A stretch of DNA of 64,000 nt. Source: Thereva unica (lineage: Eukaryota > Arthropoda > Insecta > Diptera > Therevidae). Below, piece after piece: positions 54,597 through 64,000 of this stretch. Numbering within the stretch: the stretch's first letter is position 1; each line of letters opens with the position of its first letter. Location: NCBI GenBank assembly GCA_949987705.1, contig OX465283.1, forward strand, positions 51,002,953 through 51,066,952, written 5' to 3'. A program made the translations under genes and the position numbers. Below the pieces are notes generated by a model. It was not told where the DNA came from. It worked only from the letters and a program-made list of their open reading frames with translations, and ran no database searches.

Positions 54597-55145
54597 TTAT
54601 ATAAAAAAAGAAAACGGGCAATTATCTTCATGCCCATAAAATGTGACATTAGCAAACTCAACAGCCCGGCTCTCGTTCGATACGGAGGACAAGCAGCTTT
54701 GGAAGTTGATAGAGTTTATTTGGGGGACTGCTTTGGTAAAGCCACTCTCGGGCTTGGAAAGAAAAAGGCAGTTGCAAAAGATAAACAAAATAAAAGCTTT
54801 TCGATACCGGATCACACACCTACAGGCGCCCATGAATATTTCTTTTTTAAAAAGCTTTTTTATAATGCTCCAACAACGCCTTTTTGGGAGCATAAAAACG
54901 TATGCTCCCTCGCAATGACATGCAATGTTAAAAAGAATATAGAACGGGTATGGCAACGGGAGCACTCTATGCTCCTTTTGGAGCGCTCCAAGATGGCTCT
55001 TGGAGCACTCCTTTTTCCTACTGGGGAGGGCTTCATATAGTACGTCATAAAACCGTACCACATCGTCATTTAATACATTTGCGGAAAGCGAACTGTTAAA
55101 ATCGACCGATGCAAGCTTACATAGATAAGTTTGGAATAACGCCAC
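54597..55145 (-). CDS. unassigned 182-codon ORF in a dispersed repeat
   Basis: The minus strand is open for 182 codons (MALFQTYLCKLASVDFNSSL at the start, CNCLFLSKPESGFTKAVPQI near residue 140). I do not recognise the protein. Part of it (YPFYILFNI, KLFKKEIFMGAC, YRKAFILFIFCN) is mirrored by frames at 40.33-40.82 kb, so the sequence is repeated rather than single-copy. The stretch also contains a perfect hairpin, GGGAGCATA/TATGCTCCC (about 54888-54911), and many GGAGC words, which may explain the open frame without selection. It could belong to a LOA-like element or be a chance frame inside a repeat. Confidence 0.3.
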   Translation of the reverse strand: MALFQTYLCKLASVDFNSSLSANVLNDDVVRFYDVLYEALPSRKKECSKSHLGALQKEHRVLPLPYPFYILFNIACHCEGAYVFMLPKRRCWSIIKKLFKKEIFMGACRCVIRYRKAFILFIFCNCLFLSKPESGFTKAVPQINSINFQSCLSSVSNESRAVEFANVTFYGHEDNCPFSFFI

Positions 55146-58100
55146 ACAAATAATTGCATTTTATTTATCATACCCTTTCATTTGATACCCATGTTGGGGA
55201 CCGTGATACACAATTGCGAAATTCGGCCGCCATCTTGGAACCACCATCTTGATTTTTTTTTTAAATGTAATATTGCATTGTCACGCAAACTATGCATATG
55301 GGCAAAATTTGGGGTTGAAAGGTTGAATGAAAGTGGATCGAAATCAAGTTGCAGGAAGCGTAGAAAGCGAAAAATTGTGAAAATTCACAATATTTAATTT
55401 ATCAAAAATAAACTAATTAAAATCTACAAGAAAATCAGTTTTCTATCTTTGCTAGTTTGGCTCCAACGCGTGACGGTATGCACAAGCAGACACACAAACT
55501 GACGGATTGACAGACACTATCTTTTTTTAATATACATAGATACTGAATTGATTGCCTTCCTCTTCAGCCAGATATTACGAACGCATGACCAACTGCGCAT
55601 TTTATAACATTATCTTAAGAACCGAGTAAGATAGAGCCTCACTTTACAATCTTCTTTCGTTTCGATGAGAATCACTACTCCGAAGAACAAAGCACTCTTC
55701 TTGTTCTTTCAGATACAAATTTAATTCAATTTCATCTTCCATTCGGTACTAGACTTGAACCGGACTTACAAGAGGCAGTTCATTTGTCCCGTACACGATA
55801 GTAAATTGTACTGAGGCCTCAACTTTATTAAATGTCCCGGTTCAAAAATAATGTACTACTGGGATATGAGCGTGTATCGTGCGATTGTAAATTACGAAGT
55901 GGAGAGACATTTCTTACTTCATTTGCGGCAGTAAAATATCCAATTTGAACTGCGCCGAGGTGAGATTGTAAACACGAACTGCAGAGACGTTTTCTTATTG
56001 CTTTTGACGGAGCCGTGGTGAGATTGTATGTACGAACTGGTGAGAAATCTCTTATATTTTTTAGGGGGAGGGGGGATTTTTGTACTGAAGAGACAATTCT
56101 TACATTTTTCGAGGGAGGTAAATTTTGAACTGAACAGATAATTCTTATATGGTAGTGAAGTTGGAGAGATATTTCTTACATTTTTCGCGGGAGGTAAATT
56201 TTTATTTTTAAATCTCTATCTATAACAAATAAAATATTTTCGTGTTATGTTCAATTTTAAGGAGCTTCATTTTAAATCTGTAAATATGTTTTTCCATATA
56301 CAGTTAACAAAAATGTTAAAGAATATTTTTATAGTTTACATTCATAGGCACGATAATCAATATTCCCGTTCATTCATTATCATTTATCGTATCCCCTCTT
56401 ACGCAAACGCAATAGATCTACCCGCATCGCAACATTTGAGCCATTCACTACGTGCCGTGCTAGCAATACAATGGCACCTCGCCTCATTTGAAGTGAGACA
56501 TTGTACTGGTTCAAAAGAGGCTCCACTTACAAACTCATTTTATAATCGTGTCCTACCCAACACTAATTGGTACTACCAACCGTGTTCTAGTTTTTAAGCC
56601 AGTAGTTCCTGTAATCGACTTTTTTCAACGAAACTCGAATCAAATGGTTCTCATAAAAAACTTTTTTCGAAATTTTTGTTAAAAATAAAAAAAAGTCATT
56701 TTTTTTGTTCTCAAAAACTGCAATATTTTCTCAAATAATTTTGTTGTTATTCCTACTAGCTCTGACTGAATACGTTTATGTTGTTATTGATAAAGGGCAA
56801 CTAAAATTGTCTAGCGGTTTTATTATGTTTATTTCTGAACATAGCCCCATTTCTATAACCGCTTTGAAAATATGCAGTTTTTGTACTATGCGAACGAACC
56901 CACCTTAGCATTTCAAGTGATGCCAACCCTACAACCAAAATACATCGACCTTTGCTAATTTTAGTCTTAGAATGACTGCTTTGTCCAAATCTAAAAATGG
57001 CGATCCGCCGTTTGTCAATTCCAAAAATATTCCAGTGTATTTTATTTATTTTTAGTCGATTTAGTCGCAGGAATATGCTCTCCAACTGATAGAGAGTGCG
57101 ACATCGATGCTTCTTGTCTCGACATTCAATCCCTGGAAAATCTTCAATCTAAATTTAAACCTTTTCTCATTAAATTTAAATGAATTGCGAATTTCTATAC
57201 AGTATTGTACTACTTCATTGTCTACTACTAAATGCAGGAGCGAGAACAAGAAAATTATTTTTAAATTTAACACAATTAACAACTTGGACATCTGGTTACT
57301 GGGTGGAAACTAAGTAAAATGAAAATCCCGGAGACGATTAAATTGAAGGAGTTGAGCTTAATTACACTCAAGAACAATTTTCTTATCCTTTTTAGCTCCT
57401 AATTGAAATTTCCTGATTCAGAAAACAATTGTTTCCCCTCCGGGCATAATTTCTAAGCAATCTGTGAATCATGGAATCTGATTAAAATGCTAGTATTGAC
57501 CGTGGCTTGCTCCTTATAATACACCCTTAATGTACAAGAAATCGGCATTACGCCCTGATAGCAGCTGCCTTAAATTAGAAATAATTGAATAAGTTTTTAG
57601 TCGAATTTTTAAGATTTGATTAAATGAAAACCTGATTTTATCACCATACCGAAGCAAATGGGATCTATTAGTCTATGGTTAAATAAAAAAAATAAAAAAG
57701 GATTTTTGGGCTATATTTTAATGAAAATCCGATGGAAAAACATTGGAAAAATCAAGTGAAAATAATAATTCCCATTCGAATTCACGGAGGCGTTAAATTA
57801 TGCCCTTTGGATATAGAATTTTTGGAAGTGCTTAAACGGATAAATTATGCGGTCGAAAGGATTTTTTGCTTAATGGAAGGGATCAAGTGAAACCAGCTAT
57901 ACATATTAATGAGGAAGAGAATATAAAAATGACATTAACATCCTGTGGGAGGCGTTTTTAATTAAATCGAATGTGACAGAATATTATGATAAGGTTAACG
58001 TACTAACAATGCCCTACGCCCGAATATTGTCAGAAAATGTGTTTTTCTGTATTTATAATTTATTCATTATGGCTTACTATTAGCTTAATGCATACTCACA

Positions 58101-58236
58101 TGTTTGCGCGCACGCACTCCTTTCACATGATTGCATAATATGATAATATTGTCAGTTGGAGGTCCTAATTTCCTACTTATAGTAGTTTAAAGGTGCATTA
58201 AAAAGGGCGTTATTGATTGTTTTATTGACATATGTA
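55146..58236. other. long non-coding stretch with a degenerate local repeat
   Basis: No gene was recognised. Between about 55890 and 56205 a loosely repeated phrase recurs four to six times (GAGAGATATTTCTTACATTT, CGAGGGAGGTAAATTT, GGTGAGATTGTA…CGAACTG), suggesting an old degenerate tandem array. Frames of 60-116 codons elsewhere show no motifs. Confidence 0.45.
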
Positions 58237-58385
58237 CTAGCATAAAACCCGCGTGCATTGCAACGCTTTCAAACGAAAAAAAGATTGTGTTTGCATTGCA
58301 TGTTTGCGCTAGGAGAACAAATCCGCAAAATTGATTTTGGATACATATTAAAATTTTGAGTTACCTATTAAAAACATGTTCCAAC
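58237..58385 (-). mobile_element. Helitron 3' end, truncated or non-autonomous copy
   Basis: On the minus strand it ends …GCGGGTTTTATGCTAG followed by T, with the inner words AGCGTTGCAATGCACGCGGG and AATTGATTTTGGATACATAT (plus-strand spelling for the latter), closely following the 3' end of the Helitron at 43789. Similarity fades near 58385. The 5' end was not found. Confidence 0.75.
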
Positions 58386-58701
58386 TTTTTTTTTTTAAAT
58401 TTGATGTTGACCGCCACCTATCGGAAGAAGTAACTAGCAAACACATTTTTTGACGGAAAATTACATTTATTTGACAAAATTCGTCCGCCACATCCAGCGC
58501 CTATGTGGTCGACGAATTTTGTCAAATAAGTGTAAATTTAAAATATATAAGTTAAAAACCCGAAGATACCGATTTTCATTGGAATCGGAATACAATTGAA
58601 CCCCATGTTTCAAGAAGGGCACTTACACTCGAGGTCCGGTCTACTGGAATGGGTCGAGCGGCTAGCCTACCTGCTTCCCCACTCTCTTTCGACGTGACAA
58701 T

Positions 58702-58737
<36 letters not shown>

Positions 58738-59428
58738 TGATAAATAAATGATTTTTTTGATGAATTTTTTTTATAAATAAATAAGGATTTATTTTTTAAA
58801 TAGTTTTCTTTTATTCTACATAAAAATTGACTTCAGAAAACAATAATCATGTATTTGGGTGTTTCCATAAAATTAGGGCGACTTTTGAAAGTAATTTGTC
58901 TTCATATATTTAAGATGCTATTGCATTTCCTAATAGTGGATATAATGCGTGATTAATTTGTTTTGTCATACCTAAAGGGGCCAGTCACTTTATGTAGAAT
59001 TTTATGAGAAATTTTGAGTTTTGCGAATTTAGGTGGACAATCTCAGGTTTGACGACTCATAACAATGGACGTTGGTGGGTTTAAACCTTAACTTTTACAG
59101 TTACAGATAGGTGGGAGTATTCTGCGTAGATTGCTGCCTTATTTATGAAAATATCTAATAGGGTTACCAAAATACAGAGTAATATGTAAACTTCTACCAA
59201 AAAAGTTTCAAAAACTCCCTAGCGGCTAAACCTTTATGATTCTCTCGCCCCCACCTATACGATTTTTTGTTCGTATGTCCAAGACCTATCCGCAGCCAGG
59301 CGTTTTGGCATTTTCACTCATACACCCTGTATAATTATAAGTGAACGTCAGCCCCTGACCACTCTCGTTAGTCCCTAGCAGCATTAACAGCTAGGGCCTG
59401 ACGGTCTAGGGACTGACGATTCTGAGTA
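58386..59428. other. non-coding stretch with a long T run
   Basis: This holds an inverted pair, ATTTGACAAAATTCGTCC (about 58470) and GACGAATTTTGTCAAAT (about 58513), a foldback of about 17 bp arms. It also holds a T run of about 35 (58704-58736), a possible poly(A) tail of a minus-strand retroelement. No coding region was recognised. Confidence 0.45.
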
Positions 59429-59806
59429 AGGCTGGTTACACACCAAACTCGACATCGACAAGACACGACGAAATTCGACAACATTTTCTGTCGCGACACA
59501 CATCTATTCTTATTATTAAGCGAGTCTGTTCACACTGAATTCGACATCGACACGACACGACAAGATTTTCTGTTGTGACACCCATTTATTCTTATTATTA
59601 AACGAGTGTATTCACACTGAATTCGACATCGACACGACACGACAGAACTCGACAAGGAAAACAACCGTTACCGACGAAGGGCTTCACATTCAAATCAGTT
59701 TATATCCACTGAAGGCGACACGAGGAAAAACGTCGAACGACGACTTTCGACATGTCGCGTACTTATGCAGTGACTTTCGTTGTGTCGAGTGGTTCTGGTG
59801 GTTGAA

Positions 59807-61429
59807 ATGGATTGTGACGCAGAGAAATTAATTTTTGCTGTTGAGCAGCGTCCTGCAATTTATAACTTTTCGCTCAAAGAGCACAGTAATAAAAGCGTAG
59901 TGGACAAATTATGGGAAGAAATAGCGGAAGAATTAAAATGTCAAGGTAAGTTCAAGGATTTTTATTTACACCTTTTTTATCATTCACAACATTTTTAAGC
60001 ATATTTCCATTGCCACGCAATAGCTCCTTCCGGTGAAACAAAATACTCCACGAATTGTTGTCTCACTTCTAGAGCGTAATTCGAAATTCGTTGATTATTT
60101 CGTTGATTTTCTTCATTGTTTGTCTCTTCATAAAGATTGTCCAAAATGGCTCTGACTTCAGCGAATTTGTCTTCTTCTTGACGAATGAAATTGTGCAGCA
60201 CACAAACAGCCATAGTGACTTTTTTCGCATTGTCTGGTAAAAGCAACATTTTATTATCAATCACTCTAAATTTTTTGGTAATCATTCCAAAAGCACATTC
60301 CACGAGTCTTCTAGCCCTGGACAAACGATAATTGAAGATGCGTTTTTCTTTCGTCAAATTTTTACGAGCAAATGGCTTCATTAAATTTTTGGCTAACGGA
60401 TAAGCTTCGTCACCGACGAGAATGTAAGGAAATTGAAAACTGTTTTCTTTGTTTTCTAATTGAGCTGGTGAAGGAATTTGAAGGTTGCCGTTTTTAAATG
60501 CTTTTCCAAATAAACTTTCATTGAAGACGCTACTATCTCCATTTCTTCCATAGTCACCAACATCTACGCAGATAAAGTTACCTTTAGCATCTGCAACGGC
60601 TTGGAGAACTATGGAATGATAATTTTTATAATTGAAATATTCGGAGCCAGCGTTTGGTGGGCATTCTATACGAATGTGTTTTCCGTCTACTGCTCCTAAA
60701 AGCTCTTCAAATTCTTTGGCAATAGTTGCCCATGTCTGACTGTTTGGTGTTTGCATATAAATGGGACACAATACTTCCCAAATAGCCTGACAAACTTCTG
60801 GAACAAATTTTTGTATAGTCGACACTCCTAGTAGAAACTGATGATGTAGAGATGTAAATGATTCCCCAGTTGCCAAATACCTAAAAAAATAACAAAACAT
60901 TTCCAATTAAATTTAATTTAATATTTTTGCATTAAAATTTTCAGCTCAGGATTGCAGAGCAAAGTGGATCAATTTGCGGAGCTCTTACGGGCGATGTCTA
61001 CGCGAAAAGACAACAGCATCAGGATCTTCTGCGAAAAAGAAAAAAAAGTGGTATCTTGAAGACGCCATGGGATTTCTGCGTGATTTTATGCATCAACATA
61101 AAAATACAGAAACTAATATGGTCATTAGTCTTCCGTCAACTCCTGAAACAGGCGGATCCAACTCTAATACTGATCAAATAGAGGTTCTAGAACTTTCACA
61201 GCATTCTTCAACTCCGGCTAATGATGACTGTGCTTCTGATTCTGTTCCTCATAAAAAAACCGTTAAGGCTACAGCGGCTGATAAAATTGCAGATCCCATG
61301 ATCGCATTTTTACGTTCACGCACTAATAAAGAAGATAATCCAAATTTGACATTTTGCAAAGGACTCGTTCCCGACATGGATAAACTCAGTGTTGGAGATT
61401 CGAAGAATATTTTTGAAGGTGTAAAATGA
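59807..61429 (+). CDS. MADF-domain protein of a Harbinger element, two exons
   Basis: Exon 1 is 59807-59945, from ATG (MDCDAEKLIFAVEQRPAIYN) to a GTAAGT donor. Exon 2 is 60945-61429, after TTTTCAG. The join keeps frame and completes a MADF domain: LIFAVEQRPAIYNFSLKEHS and LWEEIAEELKC, then QDCRAKWINLRSSYGRCLRE. The predicted protein is 207 residues. The rest is basic and Ser/Thr-rich (SGSSAKKKKKWYLEDAMGFL), ending FEGVK. In Harbinger systems the MADF/Myb-like protein binds transposon ends and helps bring the transposase into the nucleus. The 999 bp intron (59946-60944) encloses the transposase exon on the other strand. An alternative upstream ATG at 59780 is in frame; 59807 gives the usual MADF start. 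Confidence 0.75.
59995..60880 (-). CDS. PIF/Harbinger DDE transposase, last exon, 5' exon missing
   Basis: The open frame extends to 60906, but a strong 3' splice site (TTATTTTTTTAG) ends at 60881, so the real exon starts with …RYLATGESFTSLHHQFLLGV. DDE_4-type features: GAVDGKHIRIECPP (first Asp), YKNYHSIVLQAVAD and VDVGDYGRNGDSSVF (second region), ILVGDEAYPL, and RARRLVECAFGMITKKFRVI with the third acidic residue. The protein ends AIAWQWKYA at 59995. It would cut and reinsert the element at TTA-type sites. The roughly 90 N-terminal residues that precede RYLATGESF in this family were not found on the minus strand as far as the BEL leader, so this copy is probably incomplete. It sits wholly within the MADF intron, antisense. 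Confidence 0.8.
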
Positions 61430-61640
61430 TCCTCATCTGGGACACAAACCAACTCGAAAATAGAGACCCACATTTAACAATTCTTCAAAGGAACAGGAAT
61501 AGGAACAATGGAATTGGCATATCCAGCATAGGGGGGATCGATATCATCTCCAAGTCGATCTCTAGGCACTTTGGTACCAGCAGCCGCAGAAGCCAGCAGC
61601 CCAGCAGAAGTCGTCATCAGAATTTACTCTGAATCAACTA

Positions 61641-61816
61641 TATAACAAATAAACATTTAAACTGAAATACTACTTACCATTTTTAAAGGAACTAGTTTAA
61701 TTTTATAATAAAAAACAAAAAAAATATTTAGTGGAGCAAGAAAATAAATGTTAATCTCGAACAAAAAAAAGAAACCGTCTAAATAAATTCACCCTGAGGA
61801 GGTTGCAGCTACAATA
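61641..61816. other. possible LTR remnant upstream of the BEL/Pao leader
   Basis: AT-rich sequence ends …GAGGAGGTTGCAGCTACA just before the presumed primer-binding site. A full LTR start could not be identified, so the 5' LTR is either short or truncated against the Harbinger element. Confidence 0.3.
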
Positions 61817-61830
61817 TTGGCGATTCCGCC
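61817..61830 (+). promoter_or_regulatory. putative primer-binding site of the BEL/Pao element
   Basis: TTGGCGATTCCGCC directly follows the presumed LTR end (…GCAGCTACAATA). Its position fits a tRNA primer site; the tRNA was not identified. Confidence 0.35.
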
Positions 61831-62369
61831 ACATTAATGGTCCTTCGAGCCGGATCTCCTTTCCCAAGCGGTGAGTACAATTATTTGCACTTCATTTAAT
61901 TTCTTTTATTTCTTTACTCCTATATTAAAAATTGGTAACAAAGGTTGATAAAACGATTAAAGCCACGCGGGCAAAATTGTAAACCAACCAAGGGAAATAA
62001 AGTGTCGCGGCATTTGAATGAAAGCATACAGATCGCTCGGTTATAGCAGTGTAATATAGCGTGGGTTAAACTCCAAAGCGATAACTGCACCGGATAACGT
62101 TTTTTTTTTCTTTTGTTTTAATTCTTGTGTGAACTTCCAGTGCGCGGCTATTAACGGGTTTTTCCCTTTACTGTTGAACTAATCATTCTTTGCACCAAGT
62201 AATTGATCATTGCTATTCTTGAATAATTTCTAATTTGATATAATTAGAATCTTTGATTTAATGGGTTAAAAGGTAGTTGCTGGGTGTTAATAACGGTACC
62301 CGCTCAAGTTCAAAGTTCAAAGTAATAAGTCCATCATTGCAAGTATTAACGGTTTTGAAACTTACTTGC

Positions 62370-63432
62370 GGTAATATTCTTCTTCTCCTTCGATCGGGCA
62401 TTTTTCAACAGAATTTTAGTTTGCTTGTTTACATCATTTGAGTGCTATATAGTAAATTTCATTTCGAATTCTGTTGTGTGATCAGTGTTCATAACACAGT
62501 TGCTTCTGCGTTGATAAAAGCTATCCTTAGTAGGTACGAAGTTCTAATTCTATCGTTACAATTATTATCAAATTTTTGAAGTTTATTAATGGTAATATTC
62601 TTCTTCTCCTTCGATCGTGCATTTTTCAACAGAATTTTAGTTTGCTTGTTTACATCATTTGAGTGCTATATAGTAAATTTCATTCGAATTCTGTTGTGTG
62701 ATCAGTGTTCATAACATAGTTGCTTCTGCGTTGATAAAAGCTATCCTTAGTACGAAGTTCTAATTCTATCGTTACAATTATTATCAAATTTTTTGAAGTT
62801 TATTAATGGTAATATTCTTCTTCTCCTTCGATCGTGCATTTTTCAACAGAATTTTAGTTTGCTTGTTTACATCATTTGAGTGCTATATAGTAAATTTCAT
62901 TCGAATTCTGTTGTGTGATCAGTGTTCATAACATAGTTGCTTCTGCGTTGATAAAAGCTATCCTTAGTACGAAGTTCTAATTCTATCGTTACAATTATTA
63001 TCAAATTTTTTGAAGTTTATTAGTGGTAATACTCTTCTTCTCCTTCGATCGTGCATTTTTCAACAGAATTTTAGTTTGCTTGTTTACATCATTTGAGTGC
63101 TATATAGTAAATTTCATTCGAATTCTGTTGTGTGATCAGTGTTCATAACATAGTTGCTTCTGCGTTGATAAAGCTATCCTTAGTACGAAGTTCTAATTCT
63201 ATCGTTACAATTATTATCAAATTTTTTGAAGTTTATTAGTGGTAATCTTCTTCTTCTCCTTCGATCGGGCATTTTTCAACAGAATTTTAGTTTGCTTGTT
63301 TACATCATTTGAGTGCTATATAGTAAATTTCATTCGAATTCTGTTGTGTGATCAGTGAACATAGTTGCTTCTGCGTTGATAAAATCTATCCTTAATACAA
63401 AGTCTCTAATTCTATTGTCACAAGTAATATCG
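62370..63432 (+). repeat. five-copy tandem repeat, unit ~217 bp, in the BEL/Pao leader
   Basis: The phrase GGTAAT(A)…CTTCTTCTCCTTCGATCG starts at 62370, 62591, 62808, 63025 and 63241 (spacings 221, 217, 217, 216). Units two to four are almost identical. The first differs slightly (an extra GTAG, ACACAG) and the last is shortened. Each unit contains CATTTGAGTGCTATATAGTA, ATTCTGTTGTGTGATCAGTG and GCTTCTGCGTTGATAAA. There is no open frame across units. The location between the primer site and gag suggests a regulatory role. Confidence 0.95.
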
Positions 63433-63565
63433 CCGTTTGAGCTTGTGGGAAAATTGGTTTATAGATTTCCTCAGTATTTCTAGTTGTCTTGTCTTCTTAT
63501 TAGTCTGCGGTAGATCAAATAGAAGATCTCATTCGTTGGAAATCTCCTCATTACATTGCCTAAGA

Positions 63566-64000
63566 ATGACAACAGTTCCTGAAGCCATTTCGACGCAGGC
63601 GGCGTTACACGAACAATTAACGAATTTCGGGACGAACTTGAGGAAATCTCCCAAGGATCGACTACGCCAAACGGGACATATACGAGGTCGCATTCAATGC
63701 CTAGATGGTTTGTACGATCAGTTCGTTGAAAATGATAGATGGATTCGAAGCTCCACCTCAGCAGAGGAACGGAAGGATCCATACTTTGATGGTACCTTAT
63801 ACAATGAGTTCATGGAGCTTTTCTTTGAATATAAAGGAACGCTCAATGACATATTGATCAATTTGGAAACACCTACAATCCCCCGAAAACCGGACATTCA
63901 ATCAGTTCCCATGGCCACTAGTAACTGCGCATCAGCTGACCTCAAACTACCTCACATCACAATCCCAAAATTCATTGGCGACTACTCGAGTTGGTTATCG
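63566..64000 (+). CDS. BEL/Pao gag, N-terminal part (runs off window)
   Basis: An open frame of 145 codons starts at ATG 63566 (MTTVPEAISTQAALHEQLTN) and reaches the window edge. The N-terminal region is charged and helical (QTGHIRGRIQCLDGLYDQFV, FMELFFEYKGTLNDIL). A Pro-rich linker leads to LKLPHITIPKFIGDYSSWLS, the hallmark 'LPKIxIPxFSGDxxxW' start of the DUF1759 capsid region of BEL/Pao elements. Gag would form the particle that carries element RNA in the cytoplasm. No stop is present, so this may be a fairly young copy. Confidence 0.85.
   Translation, partial: MTTVPEAISTQAALHEQLTNFGTNLRKSPKDRLRQTGHIRGRIQCLDGLYDQFVENDRWIRSSTSAEERKDPYFDGTLYNEFMELFFEYKGTLNDILINLETPTIPRKPDIQSVPMATSNCASADLKLPHITIPKFIGDYSSWLS

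Larger units (their letters stand above)
59430..61640. mobile_element. PIF/Harbinger element with transposase and MADF partner gene
   Basis: It contains both genes typical of Harbinger elements: a DDE transposase (minus) and a MADF/Myb-like protein (plus). The probable left end is near 59430, TAAGGCTGGTTACACACCAA, followed by three diverged subterminal repeats with CGACATCGACACGACACGAC (about 59444-59460, 59538-59560, 59620-59645; spacing about 82-95 bp). No matching right inverted repeat was found before the BEL/Pao leader, so the right end is lost or not recognised. Confidence 0.65.
61817..64000 (+). mobile_element. BEL/Pao LTR retrotransposon, leader and start of gag
   Basis: A leader begins with TTGGCGATTCCGCC (61817-61830, presumed primer-binding region) and TGGTCCTTCGAGCCGGATC, words usual just after the 5' LTR of insect BEL elements. 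A splice-donor-like GTGAGT follows at 61871. The leader runs about 1.75 kb, includes a tandem array (62370-63432), and reaches a gag ATG at 63566. The element continues beyond the window. No second LTR is visible. Confidence 0.7.

Noticed and set aside
56247..56597. 116-codon plus-strand frame
   Set aside because: Composition is that of surrounding AT-rich DNA, and no motif or related copy was seen in the window.
59995..60906. Transposase start at the ATG at 60906
   Set aside because: MEMFCYFF precedes a perfect polypyrimidine-AG splice site, and the conserved protein sequence begins only after it; the first residues are intron.
62370..63432. CRISPR-like array
   Set aside because: Units of about 217 bp are contiguous with no unique spacers, in an insect-type genome and inside a retrotransposon leader.

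Overview
The window reads as repeat-dense, AT-rich insect genomic DNA, most likely from a fly (Diptera). The basis is the mix of element lineages: Jockey-type, R1-like, LOA-like, CR1-like and RTE-like LINEs, a tRNA-derived SINE, BEL/Pao and Gypsy-type LTR elements, and hAT, PIF/Harbinger, pogo-like, Mutator-like and Helitron DNA transposons. I found no convincing single-copy host gene. Nearly every open frame that makes sense belongs to a mobile element, and the species cannot be named from this sequence.

Layout. 1-1999: end of a hAT transposon with an open transposase frame that runs off the left edge. 2000-3323: decayed Gypsy-type gag, broken by that hAT element and by a Harbinger MITE. 3528-5334: 5'-truncated Jockey-type LINE (copy 1). 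5.5-8.65 kb: small LINE fragments and a foldback. 8652-10259: 1.6 kb hexanucleotide array. 10.5-14.6 kb: RTE fragment carrying a hAT MITE, then a CR1-like LINE. 15.66-17.14 kb: RTE fragments. 17.8-18.3 kb: a SINE. 20.7-23.3 kb: stacked DNA transposons (a GGGTC-ended element with a hAT MITE inside; a Harbinger MITE with a pogo-like element inside). 24.4-25.3 kb: LINE 3' end and a second SINE. 26.9-30.5 kb: RTE and Jockey copy 2. 31.9-35.7 kb: LINE scraps, a Mutator-type MITE and an R1-like LINE. 37.2 kb: Harbinger MITE. 37.85-40.8 kb: LOA-like LINE split by Jockey copy 3. 41.7-43.6 kb: second CR1-like LINE. 43789-49359: an apparently complete 5.57 kb Helitron with an uninterrupted 1490-residue Rep-helicase. 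49.5-52 kb: RTE mosaic and a second RTE-type pol. 53.6-55.1 kb: RTE 3' end, hAT MITE and an unassigned ORF. 58.2 kb: Helitron 3' end. 59.4-61.6 kb: Harbinger element whose DDE transposase lies antisense within the intron of its MADF partner gene. 61.8 kb to the end: leader and gag start of a BEL/Pao retrotransposon with a five-copy tandem repeat of about 217 bp in the leader.

How the parts relate. The SINE copies share their 3' tail with the Jockey-type LINE, which suggests that this LINE moves them. Several MITEs have exact target-site duplications that assign their superfamily: TTA or TAA (Harbinger), 8 bp (hAT), 9 bp (Mutator-like) and TA (pogo-like). The Helitron, the hAT transposase and the BEL gag keep open frames and look youngest. 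The RTE, LOA, R1 and CR1 remains are broken by stops, deletions and later insertions. All family assignments come from reading motifs by eye, without database searches.
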